The notes under the pieces were generated by a model that worked only from the letters and a program-made list of their open reading frames with translations, made no database searches and had not been told where the DNA came from. From positions 17,050,735-17,114,734 of the forward strand of contig NC_057769.1 of NCBI RefSeq assembly GCF_010389155.1: 64,000 bases of DNA, read 5' to 3'. Below are positions 11,601-21,665 of the stretch, piece after piece. The position numbers and the translations under genes are program-made. The DNA is from Erigeron canadensis. Its lineage: Eukaryota > Streptophyta > Magnoliopsida > Asterales > Asteraceae. Position 1 is the first letter of the stretch, and every line of letters begins with the position of its first letter.

Positions 11601-12647
11601 GCTTTAACTTTCTCTGTTCTTTATTTATTTATTTATTTATTTATTTATTTTGTGTGTAATGGCATTAGAAGGCCCAAACGAAAGTACAAAATAGCAACTT
11701 GAATCCAGTTTGGAACGAGGAGCTTATGCTTTCCGTTCCTGAGAATTATAAGCCTGTTAAACTGGTGAGATTTTCTTAACTTGTTCTACTTTCAATTTGG
11801 TGCATGCCCTTGAATAATTATGTATATGATTACCAGATATACTTATACCACTTTTCTTTTTTTTTTTGAACATTACTTATACCACTTTTACTTCAAAAAG
11901 TATAGTTAGTTCAACTTTGATTACAATGATTTTGGAGGTTTTATGCCTAAAAACTCGGGAAACTTTCAACCCATTTGACGTATGTACTTTTTGCCCTTTC
12001 CAAAAAAAAATCTAGCATCTTTTGTTCTGAAGACTGCCAAATATTGACATTCTTGGCTTGTTTCTGTTAATGATCACTAACATAATGCTCTGACAAATTC
12101 CGATCATCTAGTGTGATAATATTGGGAGTTTTTAGATACCAGTATGAACTCCGTTGTCTAGTTATCTTGGATAATTACATGTTTATCCATGCCTAACAAA
12201 GAGATTTGCTACTTATACTATAATAACCACATGATTCATTACAAAACAGAAATTTGCCAGGATAATCTTTCCCATTCCGAACAACCCCTTTGATCAGCTA
12301 CTGACTTTTCCTCCATATAGCTCACATTTTCAACTTTCTTAATAGTATGGGTTTTTATGGTGCAGCAAGTATTTGATCATGATACGTTTTCAGCTGATGA
12401 CATAATGGGGGAAGTAGAAATCGATATTCAGCCGTTAATAACCTCTGCAATGGCATTTGGGGATGCTGGTATATTGGGCAATATGCAGATAGGGAAATGG
12501 TTAAAGTCACATGACAATGCATTATTAGAAGATAGTATTGTGAACATCATCGACGGTAAAGTGACCCAAGAGGTTAGACTTAAACTCCAAAATGTCGAAT
12601 CTGGAGAAATCGAATTACGAATAGAGTGGGTGCCCCTTGGACAGTAA
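2697..12647 (+). CDS. AGD12-like: AGD12/AGD13-like ARF GTPase-activating protein (ARF-GAP + C2), 8 exons
   Basis: Coding exons read by eye: 2697-2733, 7985-8069, 9002-9077, 9664-9827, 10188-10329, 10813-10929, 11669-11764, 12366-12647. All introns are GT..AG, phases join without a stop, and the product is 332 residues, the expected size for the Arabidopsis AGD12/ZAC class. The ARF-GAP zinc finger is C30-x2-C33-x16-C50-x2-C53, followed by GVHRSLG with the presumed arginine finger R58. A C2 domain starts near residue 170; candidate Ca2+ ligands are D192, D197, D243, D245 and D251. Family knowledge: such proteins stimulate GTP hydrolysis by ARF at Golgi/endosomal membranes, the C2 region giving lipid binding. 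Start chosen as the first ATG after the leader acceptor. Intron 1 (5,251 bp) is swollen by transposons and plastid DNA, so correct splicing should be verified. I see no break in the coding sequence. Confidence 0.9.
2822..3228. mobile_element. Short inverted-repeat element (MITE-like) in intron 1
   Basis: The left end (2822-2855) and right end (3183-3228) are inverted copies sharing GAGAACC..TGAGAACCACT. The middle contains a GC-richer segment (TACGGGCGTTGCCC, GATGGGCGGCGATCTA) that recurs at about 7375-7490 inside another element of the same intron. No coding capacity. Probably a non-autonomous DNA transposon; the superfamily is unknown. Confidence 0.5.
3246..3450 (-). mobile_element. tRNA-derived SINE with target-site duplication
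   Basis: Read on the minus strand, the 5' part has pol III box-like words: an A-box-like CAGCCAGTGGCC and a B-box GGTTCGAATCC about 45 bases later, then a tRNA-unrelated body ending in a T-rich tail. It is flanked by a 15-bp direct repeat, TTCACTATATATATA, at 3231-3245 and 3451-3465. Part of that repeat is simple AT sequence, so its length as a target duplication is uncertain. The full copy is about 205 bp, in the usual plant SINE range. A true tRNA gene is excluded because no cloverleaf can be drawn around the boxes. Confidence 0.65.
3724..4270 (-). pseudogene. ndhA: ndhA exon 1 (plastid NADH dehydrogenase-like subunit 1), nuclear pseudogene
   Basis: The minus-strand frame from the ATG at 4270 matches the N-terminal half of the plastid NDH complex membrane subunit NdhA, a proton-pumping subunit of the thylakoid complex when intact. 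Visible landmarks are [15 protein letters not shown], the [11 protein letters not shown] stretch and [11 protein letters not shown], with several hydrophobic segments. There is an in-frame TGA near 3833-3835 just after GLLM, and about two residues are missing in the VLAGIGVF region compared with what I expect of the family. The frame ends near 3724, where a group II intron-like GTGATTCG begins; exon 2 is absent. Not functional. Confidence 0.88.
4312..5355 (-). pseudogene. ndhH: ndhH (plastid NDH 49-kDa subunit), nuclear pseudogene
   Basis: Starts at the ATG at 5355 and reads through the conserved [17 protein letters not shown] segment. At about 5127-5150 an 8-bp near-tandem duplication (TTAGC-TTATTAGC) shifts the frame right after WDYLA. 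Downstream, about six residues are missing between SRISSH and FMADIG. A TAG at 4853-4855 replaces the expected Trp codon after DLPHG, after which the frame continues unchanged. Another premature stop lies at 4313-4315, close to the normal C-terminus. In an intact plastid this is a hydrophilic subunit of the thylakoid NDH complex. Confidence 0.88.
5433..5713 (-). pseudogene. rps15: rps15 (plastid ribosomal protein S15), nuclear pseudogene
   Basis: The minus-strand frame contains the recognisable S15 core [40 protein letters not shown]. Frameshifts break both ends: the N-terminal residues after the ATG at 5713 are in a different frame from the core, and a run of about 15 A residues (T on + at about 5491-5505) shifts the frame after LSKK. 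The original C-terminal residues can be recognised in another frame and would end at 5433. Not functional. Confidence 0.85.
5825..5910 (-). mobile_element. Partial SINE copy, same family as 3246-3450
   Basis: Matches the 5' (A-box/B-box) part of the SINE at 3366-3450 almost base for base, differing by a few single-base indels, and is followed by the same TTCACTATATATAT tract. The 3' body is missing. Its position just past the right edge of the plastid insertion, with the full SINE just past the left edge, suggests either two independent insertions or a duplication made when the plastid DNA was captured. Confidence 0.6.
5961..6801. mobile_element. Long-armed foldback element (MULE-MITE-like)
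   Basis: Two arms of roughly 250 bp, about 5985-6240 and 6505-6770, are inverted copies. Shared landmarks are AGAACTCAAGAACCATTCTGGAC, the TTTATCTCACAAACC block, TCGTTAGACGAAACAAA, CGTCCTCTTTCATTAGA and AAAGTCGTCAAAA. The spacer (about 6285-6500) carries repeats of GGGCGGAGCCCGT. No coding capacity. The outermost bases are less conserved, so the ends are approximate and no target duplication was confirmed. Confidence 0.65.
6955..7161. mobile_element. Short MITE with inverted ends
   Basis: The left end CTATATATATAGGGGTTG..AGTAAAACAAGT and the right end ATTTGTTTTACTTCAAT..ACCTATATATAG are inverted copies over about 40-50 bp. The inside has two copies of TATATATTGATGCACGA. No coding capacity. 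Confidence 0.5.
7182..7779. mobile_element. Long-inverted-repeat non-autonomous DNA element
   Basis: Ends GTTAGTTTGTAAACACCC (7184-7201) and GGGTGTTCTCAAACTAAC (7760-7777) are inverted. The homology continues inward as an imperfect arm: AACAATTCTCAGCCACACAT against AATGTGTGACTGGGAATTGTT, and CACTGCCGACACC against GGCAGTGTTGG. The core (about 7370-7490) resembles the core of the element at 2822-3228. Probably Mutator-like; no target duplication confirmed. Confidence 0.5.
8455..8553. mobile_element. Small foldback MITE in intron 2
   Basis: An inverted pair around a short loop: GCTGTTTGGTTC..AATTTATGGGAATTTGG on the left and the complement of CCAGATTTCC..AAATT..GGGAACCAAATGG on the right. This arrangement is common for small plant hAT-type MITEs. 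Confidence 0.45.
10949..11580. mobile_element. Foldback MITE in intron 6
   Basis: Arms of about 130 bp, about 10950-11082 and 11437-11578, are inverted copies. Shared words include GTGGAGGCC/GCGGAGGACC, GTTATCATAC, CTGTCATTTATACCAA and GACCAAAA. The spacer is AT-rich with a short A-run. It separates C2-domain exons 6 and 7 but spares both splice junctions. Confidence 0.55.
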
Positions 12648-13184
12648 CTATGCATAACTTACAAGAGAAACCTTTTGTAAGTAACATGTTTCATACTTAA
12701 TAGTCGGTACTTAATTACTCTCTTTGATTTATTTTTCAGAAATAAGAAAGTTAAATACGAGTTCATTGTTGTAAGTATGTTATGACTAATTTACATTGTA
12801 TCTAAACATTAAAGTTTAAATTTAAAAAGCTATTCGTGTCACGGTTTGAAATCAAAAGTATATGAACTTTATATTTGCAGAATCCTTGTTTTGGTTTGTG
12901 ATTTCCCAAGCTGTAATAGTTTTAAAGAAAGTATACGTAGAAATAGAAATGAATCTTTTATGAAATGACTTATCATAAAGTAATGTCTTGCACATCATAA
13001 TCATTGTTTTAAACACAACATCATGATGTTTTTTTTTTTTTTTTTTTCTTTCTTTCTTTTGGTAAATGATTTCTTTCTTTTGGTAAATGATGAATTTTAT
13101 AACAAAACCCAAACCATATACATACAAGTAATGTGTCTGGTTGTCACATTATTTCACACATACGACACACCATAAGTGTGCGGA
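12648..13184 (+). other. 3' flank of the ARF-GAP gene
   Basis: Non-coding AT-rich DNA directly after the stop codon. It probably contains the 3' untranslated region and poly(A) site, but I cannot place the site. A T-rich tract at 13026-13065 runs into a CTTTCTTTTGGTAAATGAT direct repeat (two copies, about 13051-13090). Confidence 0.45.
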
Positions 13185-13392
13185 ACAATAAAACAAAAAC
13201 TTGCACTAATGGCCTACTAGAAAGCTAGATACATGTAAAAAAATATTAGACATAAAAAACAAAACTTGCACTAATGGCATAAAAGAAAGCTAGATACATG
13301 TAAGTATTAGACATAAAAAACAAAACCTGCACTAATGGCATAAAAGAAAACTAGATACATGTAAGAAAAATACTAGAGACATAAAAAACACT
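13185..13392. repeat. Tandem repeat, about 60-bp unit, three copies
   Basis: Three successive copies of a unit containing AAACTTGCACTAATGGC, AAAGCTAGATACATGTAA and TTAGACATAAAAAACA, with small length differences. It abuts the 3' end of the minus-strand LINE, so it may be a tail minisatellite of that element. Confidence 0.65.
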
Positions 13393-13394
13393 AA

Positions 13395-16320
13395 AATCAG
13401 GTTCACCATTTATAGCACGTCATTAACCGACTGAGAAGGCAACTTCCACAGATCCATCAAGTGCCTACTACCTAGTCTTGACGGATTGTTTAAACTTTAG
13501 CGACACTAGTTTAAGTCTAATAGTGTAGATCACGACCTCTTTGAGTTGATTAGGGGTCCGTTCCTTATTGGAGAACACGCGATTATAACATTCCTGTCAA
13601 ATGAAATAGGACGTAGCCACTACTAACAGCTTTCCAATAACACCCGGGCTGAGTTACCAGCAGACAATGGTGTCAACCAATCTATGATATCGCACCATCT
13701 AGCTGGAATATGGTCCATCAGGGATAGATGTCTAACAACATACGAGATGTCTAACATGATACCATACTTGTAAAGAATAAGAACATTCAAATAAAATATG
13801 GTTACGTTAATCGGGTCTCCTTTTACATAGAGAACAACATTGAAGGTTTAAGTTCACAGGACCACCAACATCCCATGGTTTTAGATTATTTTGGGTCTTC
13901 AACATTGAAGGTGTACAAAAAAACCGGGTTGGAACCCGAACCCGAAACTGGTCAACAACCGGGTTTGACCCAAACTGGTTCGGATTTGACCAAACCTGGC
14001 GGTTACAAACTGGTTTGGGTTTTCGGTTTATATTTTCGGTTAGAGACCGGGTTGAGTTCGGGTCGGGTTCGGTTTTTGTCAAAAAAACCGAGTCAAACCC
14101 GGTTAATAACTGGTCAAAGTTTGACCCCAAACCGGTTTCAAACCGGGTCGGGTTGGGTCAAACCCGGTTTTGGTTCCATTGACCAAAAAACCGGTCCGGG
14201 TTCAGTTTCAGGTCGGCGTGGGTAGAAACCAGTGTTTGTTCACCTTTACACACAAGCCATAGATGAAAAGAATGGCGTGGAATAGCTTGTGGAAATCATA
14301 CGATATTTACCCATGAGACCGGAGCAACTCTTTTCCTTAGAGTATCCCAAACTAAAGAAGAAGAAAAGGGTTTTTCCTCACCATTTAGATCACGCCAAAC
14401 CAATTGATCAAGTTAATTCAAATGGAGTTGCGGGGCACGGGTACTAATTAACACTGGGAACTTGTCATACCGTGCGCTAGGCCACTTCCATTCACCATCA
14501 TAGACAATTATGCTATCTTTGAGTTTAGGCTAAAGCGCGTTCTAGAAATATGACGAGGAGTTATATGGTTCCATAATGGACATGAATCGCACCATCTATC
14601 AAACTATACAGACGTTCCATCCCCCACCTTCGACCAAATATGTGGTCGCACCATGTCACAAAGTTGAAGGATTTTTCGCCACCCCCAACTCATGTTAGCG
14701 GTGGGGTAACTGCCCAGAAATTTTGACCTCTTAGCTTATATGAATATACCCAATCCACCCATAATGATTTTTTTCGTTGAAGTATACTCATAATGTGAAA
14801 TGTCATTAAGATATTATTGAATTCTGAGACTTTTCTAATGCCTAATCCACACTCAGTTTTAGGTAAACAAACCGAGCTCCAAGCTGCCTTTACTTTTCCT
14901 TTTTGAAGCGCACCTTGAGACCACAGAAACCCTTTCATTTTCTGTTCTAGTTCTTTTAGAATCCTAGCTGGCAATATAAAAACAGAGCCCAATAGACATG
15001 AAGAGATGACAATACCAAGATTACCAGTTGAAGACGACCAGCAAACGACAAAGATTTATTCTTCCAGTCAGTGATTCGTTTCTCCATCCTCTCAACCAGG
15101 ACCCGACAATCCTTATACATAAGTCTTAATAAAATCAATGGAACCCCTAAATAACGAATAGGTAGTGTCTCTTCCTCAAATGGCATTGAACAAAGAATTT
15201 GTTGCTTAACATGATCAACTACATTACAAAAAAAAAAAATACCGTGCTCTTTGAAATACTAGGAACAAGACCAGATGCTCCCTGAAAAACCTTCAGAGCC
15301 TCTATAATTACCCTAGCTGAATTACTATCACCTCGAGCAAACAAGAACAAATCATCAGCGAAGCATAAATTAACAATACTTTGAAGTTTGCATCGATTAT
15401 GGAACTTAAAGTTGGAACGTGTGATAGTTTTTTGAAGAATCAGCGAAAGGACCTCCATAACAAGTGTAAAGAGATACGGGGACAAAGGGTCACCTTGTCT
15501 CAAACCTCGTTTGCCCAACAAATAACCATAGATGTCACCATTAATGCTCAAAGAAAACGAAGCAATCGTGACACAAGTAATTACACATTAAATCATTTTC
15601 GAATGGAACCCAAAAGACAGAAGTATAGTCTTTAAAATTTTCCAATCATCAGTATCATACTCCTTTTGAATATCAACTTTAAAAGCACATCTTGGAGGGC
15701 CTGCATTTCTATGATAATTACGCATAAGTTCTTGAGTTAACAATAAATTATCAGAGATACATCTACCTGGAACAAAAGTTGACATATTAATTACTACCAA
15801 GTCATCCAATCCTTCTTTCATCCTATTAGTGAGTATCTTGCTAATACACTTTTAAAGCACATTGCAGCATGAAACAGGCCTATAATCATTAACTTGAGAA
15901 GGAGTAGCAACTTTAGGTATTAAAGCAAGGAAAGTATGATTCACCTCACGCAAAAGTTGACCATTAGTAAAGAAATCATGAATAGCAAGGCAAATGTCAG
16001 CTCCAATAATACCTCACGAGTGTTTAAAGAAAGCAGCCGAGAAGCCATATGTTCCTGGAGCTTTGTCATCCGCAATCAAGAACATTGATTTCTTAATTTC
16101 ATCATCCCTTACAGGTCTCACCATATGGGCTGCTTTATTCAAGTCCAAGGTCTTAGTGAACAATCCCTCAACATCCAGATCCACTGTTTGCCCTTCTCTA
16201 CCTAGAAACTGTTCATAATGATTCACCAGTACTCGTTTTACTGCACTTCCTTCGACTTCAACAGCATTGTCATCTTTGATTAACTCAATTTGGCTTCTAT
16301 GATTTTTACATTTTAAGGAG
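13395..16320 (-). pseudogene. Decayed L1-type LINE (reverse transcriptase and zf-RVT), 5' part cut off
   Basis: Broken minus-strand frames encode pieces of a plant non-LTR retrotransposon polyprotein. From upstream: a pre-RT region (QIELIKDDNAVEVEG, HYEQFLG, 16040-16310), RT segments (FVPGRCISDNLLLTQELM; CAFKVDIQKEYD where KAYD is usual; GLRQGDPLSPYLFTLVME; FADDLFLFARGD near 15349), then KNKSLSFAGRLQL and a zf-RVT-like C-terminus (CSLCKRRPD..NHILFECSYS near 13780-13850). Stops and frameshifts occur throughout. RT activity would have driven target-primed reverse transcription. A CCGGTTT-rich element interrupts the C-terminal region, and the 5' side is cut by the LTR starting at 16321. Confidence 0.85.
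13903..14252. mobile_element. CCGGTTT-rich hAT-like non-autonomous insert within the LINE
   Basis: About 330 bp made of interspersed direct and inverted ACCGGGTTTGACC / AACCCGGTT words. The ends are loosely inverted: AAGGTGTACAAAAA on the left and, on the other strand, AAGGTGAACAAACA at the right. It splits the LINE's zf-RVT coding region. No coding capacity. The hAT assignment rests on this composition and is tentative. Confidence 0.45.
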
Positions 16321-17072
16321 TGTTGGGGCGAAAAATCGACCAAGTATGATTTGTTCAGCAATAGCTGAAGCTCAGTGAAAGATACTTGTATAGAATTCTG
16401 AAGCCATTCAGAATAAGTTCACCGAAGCTTCACTTTAGTTAAGATCAGTCCAAACTGAAAGCTTCATTCTGAAGTCGAAGTAATAAAGACTAAAGAAAGA
16501 GAATCATCTCAGTAGTAGAGCCCTGAGGAGAATCCACCTGATCAAAGACTTTAGCATCTCAATGTAAAAGTACTTACAATACTTTTACACTGATTACGAG
16601 GAAACCTTTTTACTTTATCTCCCTTTACCCAGTTACTTACATCACACCTGGTAAAGTGATACATTGAGTAAAAGGTTGAGAACAAAGTGTGAAACATCAC
16701 ACCAAATGACTTTCACATTTAACCATAACATACACCTTTAAGGAATCAATTTGAATTCCTTAAAATGTATCCCAACTAAGTATTGTACGACCGAGTCCAC
16801 ATCAGCATGGACTTTGCCTATAAATACAAGGCTTCTCATAACTTGCAAAATGTTGGAACTTTTGGCGTTGCAACTTGTGAGATATACTCTAAGTAATTCT
16901 TACGAGTATTTCCAAGTTATATATCACATGTATTTCTTGTTTAGATATTTTCACACTTGTCATTATCTTTGTTCCGCAACAACCTTTGTATTTGTTTATA
17001 TCAATAAATCAAATACATTGAAAAGTGTTGAGTCCCAATGAATAATGTAAATTTAATGATGACAAATCTGTA
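16321..17072 (+). mobile_element. Element E: 5' LTR (incomplete) of a Sirevirus-like copia element
   Basis: Begins TGTTGGGGCG and aligns by eye with the LTR of element B: the start (AAAAATCGACCAAGTAT), the block TTTACACTGATTACGAGGAA, a TATA box CCTATAAATACAAGG at 16816-16830, and TTCCGCAACAACC near 16972. The match is lost at 17072, where element D begins, so D interrupts this LTR. The start lies directly against LINE coding sequence, so E inserted into the LINE. The rest of E must lie beyond the window. Confidence 0.65.
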
Positions 17073-17233
17073 TGTAAACTCGTGTAAGTCTTTTTGGTTC
17101 TTATGTAGTAATCTGGGTCAAATTATGCTGACACAGCTTGCGATCTGAGAATGACCCAGATTACGCTTCATACATTGTAATTGTAATATCTTATGGAAGC
17201 AAGTGTTGTTCAAGCTGCATCAAATGGTAACAG
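17073..17233 (+). repeat. Element D 5' LTR, left piece
   Basis: Matches 63358-63518 (start TGTTAACTCGTGTAAG in the 3' copy, TGTAAACTCGTGTAAG here). It ends with AACAG, the left copy of element A's target duplication. Confidence 0.85.
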
Positions 17234-18207
17234 TGTTAGGTCTAGTTTTGCTGAAAACTGGATCTCTCCAGTTACATCTGGAGAGCATGAAGAATTGTCC
17301 AAAATATTTGAAGTCTAGTTGCAATGTACAGTTTATGCAACTGATGACTTCCTCCAGTTGAGATCTCGAGACATATACCTGAAGACATTCCAATTGAAGT
17401 CGAAGACAACAAATGGAAGAAAGAGAATGGAAATGGCAGCGAAGCCCAGTTGACATTCTGTCAGATCAATCAACTGGAGAATCCTCCAATGTAAATGCCT
17501 TTACAAAGCTTTACACTGATTACGAGGAGGACCTTTTACACTACATCCTTTTAACCGGACAATAATCTTGTCTGTGGATAAAAGTGCAAAGATGTAGAGT
17601 GGTTGAATAAAGTAACCTTTTGTCTTACTTTATTTAGCACACACAAAGGATTAATTACTAATACTTTTGTGTGTTGTCAACCATATTTGTACGTCAAAGT
17701 TGAAATCCTAATGCTCATACTTCGACTATAAATAGAGGTCCTTGCCCAAGCATTTCAAAAGCTTTGCAAACACATACATTCTGCAATATTGGTGAACTTG
17801 TGCAATATTCTCTCAATCGTAAAAAGGAACATTTCACAACTTTAAGTGTTTCGATTGTTAGGAGAATTTCCAAGTATAGATCAATTGTATTTCATAGGTT
17901 GTTAGGATATTTACATCTTTGTATTATCTTGGTTCTGCAACAACCTTGTATTTTATTTAACAATCAATAAATAAAATACACTTGAAAATTACATATTGTC
18001 TCACCATATTTTCTTACTTGTCAGTTACATTATTGCATTGTATTTACTTATTCTGCCTGTCACCTTAATAAGTAACACTCCAGTTAACCTGGTACACTAC
18101 TCACTCTAAACTGGTCATGTCCAGATTAAGTGATAGTGTTGCAAAGTACTCTCACCATTGACATAGAGGTGTCTTCAGCACCCATCTAGTATTAGTTGGG
18201 ACTTACA
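17234..18207 (+). repeat. Element A 5' LTR
   Basis: 974 bp, TG..CA ends. TATA box ACTATAAATAGAGG at about 17726-17738, shared block ACACTGATTACGAGGA near 17513, and the block TTCTGCAACAACCTTGTATT near 17933. Confidence 0.88.
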
Positions 18208-18264
18208 AGTGGTATCAGAGTAGGCAGGTTGAATTGTTTCAATTCTATAACCTAGGTCTGCTTG

Positions 18265-18664
18265 ATGGCTGCTGAAGGTGAGAATGGTTCTGGTCCCCAA
18301 AATGAAACTAATCCTAATCCTAACATTAATGTTACAACTCCTTTGAACACCAATCCTCCACCTCCTACACCTGGAGCTAGCCATGTCCATGTACATTATT
18401 CCAATACTCCAGTTCCCAAATTCGATGGGAATGGTGAGACCTTTGGTACATAGAAAACTAGAATGCTCTTGCACTTAGGTGGGATAGGAGATATATGTTG
18501 AAAATCCTCAAGGATGGACCATATATACCTATGTCCAGTGGTGTTAGTCCTCTTCTAGACCCAACTGGAAAAAGAGGTACCAGGGAAAAGTCTGAGGAAT
18601 ATTGGTCAGACGAGGATCGCAGACTGGTTGATCTTGATACCAGACTGAAAAACATGATCCTTAA
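18265..18664 (+). pseudogene. Element A gag, N-terminal part (interrupted by B)
   Basis: The first frame opens at the ATG at 18265 with a hydrophilic Asn/Pro-rich start, then VPKFDGNGETFGT, a capsid-like start typical of copia gag. A TAG at 18451-18453 lies where element B has a Trp codon. The reading then changes frame and continues with ILKDGPYIPM and WSDEDRRLVDLDTRLKNMIL, where element B begins. Gag forms the particle shell for the RNA. About 90 codons found in B's gag at this point are missing on the far side of the insertion. Confidence 0.8.
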
Positions 18665-19606
18665 TGTAAGTCCACCTAGCAAGATGTACAAAAGATCAAG
18701 ATATAACAAGATATAAGGTTAGACAATAATAATCACAAGTTATATCAAGAAACCCGACTGGCAAGTAAATCGAAACTAGACATGACTAGTTAGACTTACG
18801 ATTCAGATAATGGATAAGAGTAATAAAGTATAATTGCTTGAAACTATATAAATTTCTAAATATAATCAAGTATTATGGCAATGAGTCGAGATGTACTTTT
18901 CAATGTATTATATTTATTGCTATAAACAAAATACAAGAGTTGTTGCGGAACAAAGATAATCACACTTGTGAAAGTATCTAAACAACCCCAGAAATACAAA
19001 TGATCTATGCGACGAGGAATTACTCGTAAGAATACTTAGAGTAATATCACACGTTGCAATTGCCAAAGTTCCAAGCAATTTTGCAAGTGTGAGAAGTCTT
19101 ATATTTATAGGCAAACATGTCCTGATGACATGGCAATATGCCGTACAAAATATGGTTGGATGGATTTGTGGGACAAATCCATAACATGCTTGTTTAAGGT
19201 AAAGTATGTAAGTTTCTTTGATGTGACTTGACATACTTTATTCCCAACCTTTTGCTAAAACTTTCCCAATCCGAGGTTGATAGTAGTTAACCGGGTAAAG
19301 GTAGTTAAAGCTGCAAAAAGACTTCCTCGTAATCAGTGAAAAAGTGTTGTAAGTACTTTTTCACTGAGCCTCTTCAGATTCAACTTCAGGTAAGATCTTT
19401 TCTGAGCTCTGCTTCTGAGATGATCTTCCTCTTCAGTCTTCAGTCTTTGACTTTCGTCTGAACGTCTTCAGTGTTGGTTGATTCTGAATCTGAAGTGAAG
19501 CTTCAGTGAGCTTTATTCTGAATGACTTCAGAATCCTGAGCAAGCTTTCTTCACTGAGCCTCAACTATTTTGAACAAATTATACTTAGTCGATTTTTGAC
19601 CTAACA
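18665..19606 (-). repeat. Element B 3' LTR
   Basis: 942 bp. On the minus strand it runs from TGTTAGGTCAAAAATCG to GGTGGACTTACA. Reverse-strand TATA box TATAAATATAAG (about 19097-19110) and TTCCGCAACAACTCTTGTATT (about 18932-18955). Followed on + by CCCCC of the purine tract. Confidence 0.88.
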
Positions 19607-19900
19607 AATTCCCCCTATTTTTTCTAAAATAGTTCATGGATTTTAGACTTCTATCTATACAAGTTTGTAAGTTTAAAAATACAAGTTTTTGTTTAAGTTG
19701 TAAAAATATTTCTAAGGACATCTCATAGATCATGATGCCTTAAGAAAAATTTTCTAGTTTGTTTTCTAACTTAAACTATTTCCTAATAATATGATGTAAC
19801 TTGTAACTATATAGAAGATACTGAGATGATTGTTCAGTTACAAGTACAGAAATGAAATGAAAAAATATTTACAAGTACAAATATTTACAAAGAGATACAA

Positions 19901-20357
19901 CTACTTCTTCGCAGGCCTTGAGCCAGAAGGTGCTTCAGTAGCCTTTCTCTTTGGAGAGCTGATCTTTCCAAACAGTCTTTCCTCCATCTCAACCTTGGCC
20001 TTCATTTTTTGTTGGATCTTCAGCATCCAGGCGCCATTCAGATGAGACTTTGGTTTTCCTTTCAGCGCATTGATCATCTCCTTATGCTCAGAATACCCAA
20101 ACTTATGCACCGAAACCTGCTCATATTCTTCTTCAGCTCTACCTTCTCTTTTTACAGTCAGATTGAACAGCTTCAGACCATCTTCCTTCAGAATTTGCAC
20201 ATCCAGGATCTTTGCAGGATGACACCTGTGTTTCATATAATAATCAAACTGATCCTTTTCATGTTTATCCTTCACCTGAGCAACTTCTTTGGAAATGGGT
20301 ATGAATGTAGAGAGGTCAACATCTCGAGCATTCTTTCTTGTTGACCTTGGGCCAGTA
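19901..20357 (-). pseudogene. Element B extra 3' gene, C-terminal part (cut off by element C)
   Basis: Continues, in the same frame, the coding sequence that stops at 30852 on the other side of element C. It contains the conserved C-terminal segment seen in elements A and D (VHKFGYSEHKEMINALKGK; A has VHQYGHSEHVEMLNLLESR) and a basic tail PKRKATE..RPAKK that looks like a nuclear localisation signal. The frame ends at 19901. Function unknown; see the larger part at 30857-34346. Confidence 0.75.
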
Positions 20358-20362
20358 AGTTT

Positions 20363-20643
20363 TGTTAGAAATTCAAAATAGTGCTTAGTTGTATTTCATT
20401 ATCTTTGTTAATTTGTATATGTAATATAAGGTTGAGGGGGAGCTTATGTATTTACTTAGAGTATAAATACCCCTCAAGCCTTAACCTTTTGTAACCTTTT
20501 AGTCACATATTGCTAAATATATTTCCAAGCTTTCCACACATATACCTCTGTCTCTCTCAATACACACACTAACACACACACATCCACCTTTGTTACTCAC
20601 CTTACTTCCGCACCCGAACACGAACGATTTCCATTACATTACA
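20363..20643 (+). repeat. Element C 5' LTR
   Basis: 281 bp from TGTTAGAAATTC to CATTACA. TATA box GTATAAATACC at 20461; a run of ACACACAC-type sequence lies downstream in the likely leader. Confidence 0.92.
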
Positions 20644-21665
20644 TGTGGTATCAGAGCAAAACAACAATCAGTTGACGATCCAGAACAGATTCAATACAGA
20701 TTCATTGAATTTTGTTCAAATTCTTCTTCTACGTGTTCCAAGAACCTTTTACCGCCATTTCTGTTCTTCAACAATTTACATTCAATTTCTGTTCAATTTT
20801 CAAGTTTTTGTTCACTAATACTTTCAAATCATATTTCAAAACATTCTGTTAAGTTTCAGAATCAAATTCAAAGTTTTAAGTAAAAATCAAAATTTTTGAA
20901 AATTTGATCAAAACTTGATTTTCACAATTAAGTTGATTTGAGATATGGAATTGTTTTTAGGATTGTGCGCGATCATTTTCTGAGCATTTTGATGTTTAGA
21001 TCACATCCTAATTCTCAAAACTGAGTGAGAATTGATCAATTTTGTATCAAAAACCATTTGCTTCATCTGTTCTGTTTATATGTGCAGGTATCTCAAAACG
21101 ATCTCTGTTGGAGGAACTAAAATGATCTCTTTTAGATCGTTCTAGTTTTTGGACCATTTTGAAGTTAAAACGATCTAATTTAGATCGTTCTAGCTTGTAT
21201 AATTTTGTGTGAATTGTGTGGTGTGTGGATCATGATTCTGAAGTTGTAGTGATTGGGAATCACACACTTCCTTGGGTAACTGATCTCCTTGAGATTGGTT
21301 TTGCTGAAAAACTTCCAAATCATTGTGTTAATCTGCACAAATTTTCAAAGTTTTCATACTTAGAAAATTTTTCACCCAAAATTGTTAAAACGATCTAAAT
21401 TTAGATCGTTCTAACTTTTCTTTACAATTTCTTAAAACGATTTCTTTTAAAACATTTAATTTTCTTCCATCTTCTTTCCTCTTTCGTCTTTCTTCTTCAA
21501 TCACTTAGGAATTTTTTTTAAAAAATTCTGAAACGATCTAATTTAGATCGTTCCAGTTTCCTTTTTCAATACTTAAAATTTTTTTTTTAAAAATCTAAAA
21601 CGATCTAAATTTCTAATTTCATTTTCTAAAACAAGTTTTTTTTAATTGTAATTCAATCATTTCAA
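20644..21665 (+). other. Element C leader: primer site and first palindrome-rich region
   Basis: Starts with the primer-binding site (TGGTATCAGAGC). No conserved protein. A 97-codon frame (20590-20883) begins inside the LTR and has no recognisable domain. The second half contains the first palindrome cluster. Confidence 0.6.
21093..21612. repeat. Palindrome cluster 1 upstream of element C ORF1
   Basis: Copies of a palindrome with core CGATCTAAATTTAGATCG at about 21118, 21167, 21386 and 21529, plus half or degenerate copies at about 21095, 21433 and 21597. Variants replace the centre with CTCTTTTAG or CTAATTTAG but keep CGATC/GATCG arms. Spacing is irregular. Each could form a hairpin in RNA or a symmetrical protein site in DNA. 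Confidence 0.85.

Noticed and set aside
16751..17041. 96-codon frame in element E
   Set aside because: Falls inside the LTR downstream of its TATA box; LTR sequence, not a gene.
20590..20883. 97-codon frame in the leader of element C
   Set aside because: Begins in the LTR, overlaps the primer-binding site, Ser/Phe-rich with no recognisable domain.
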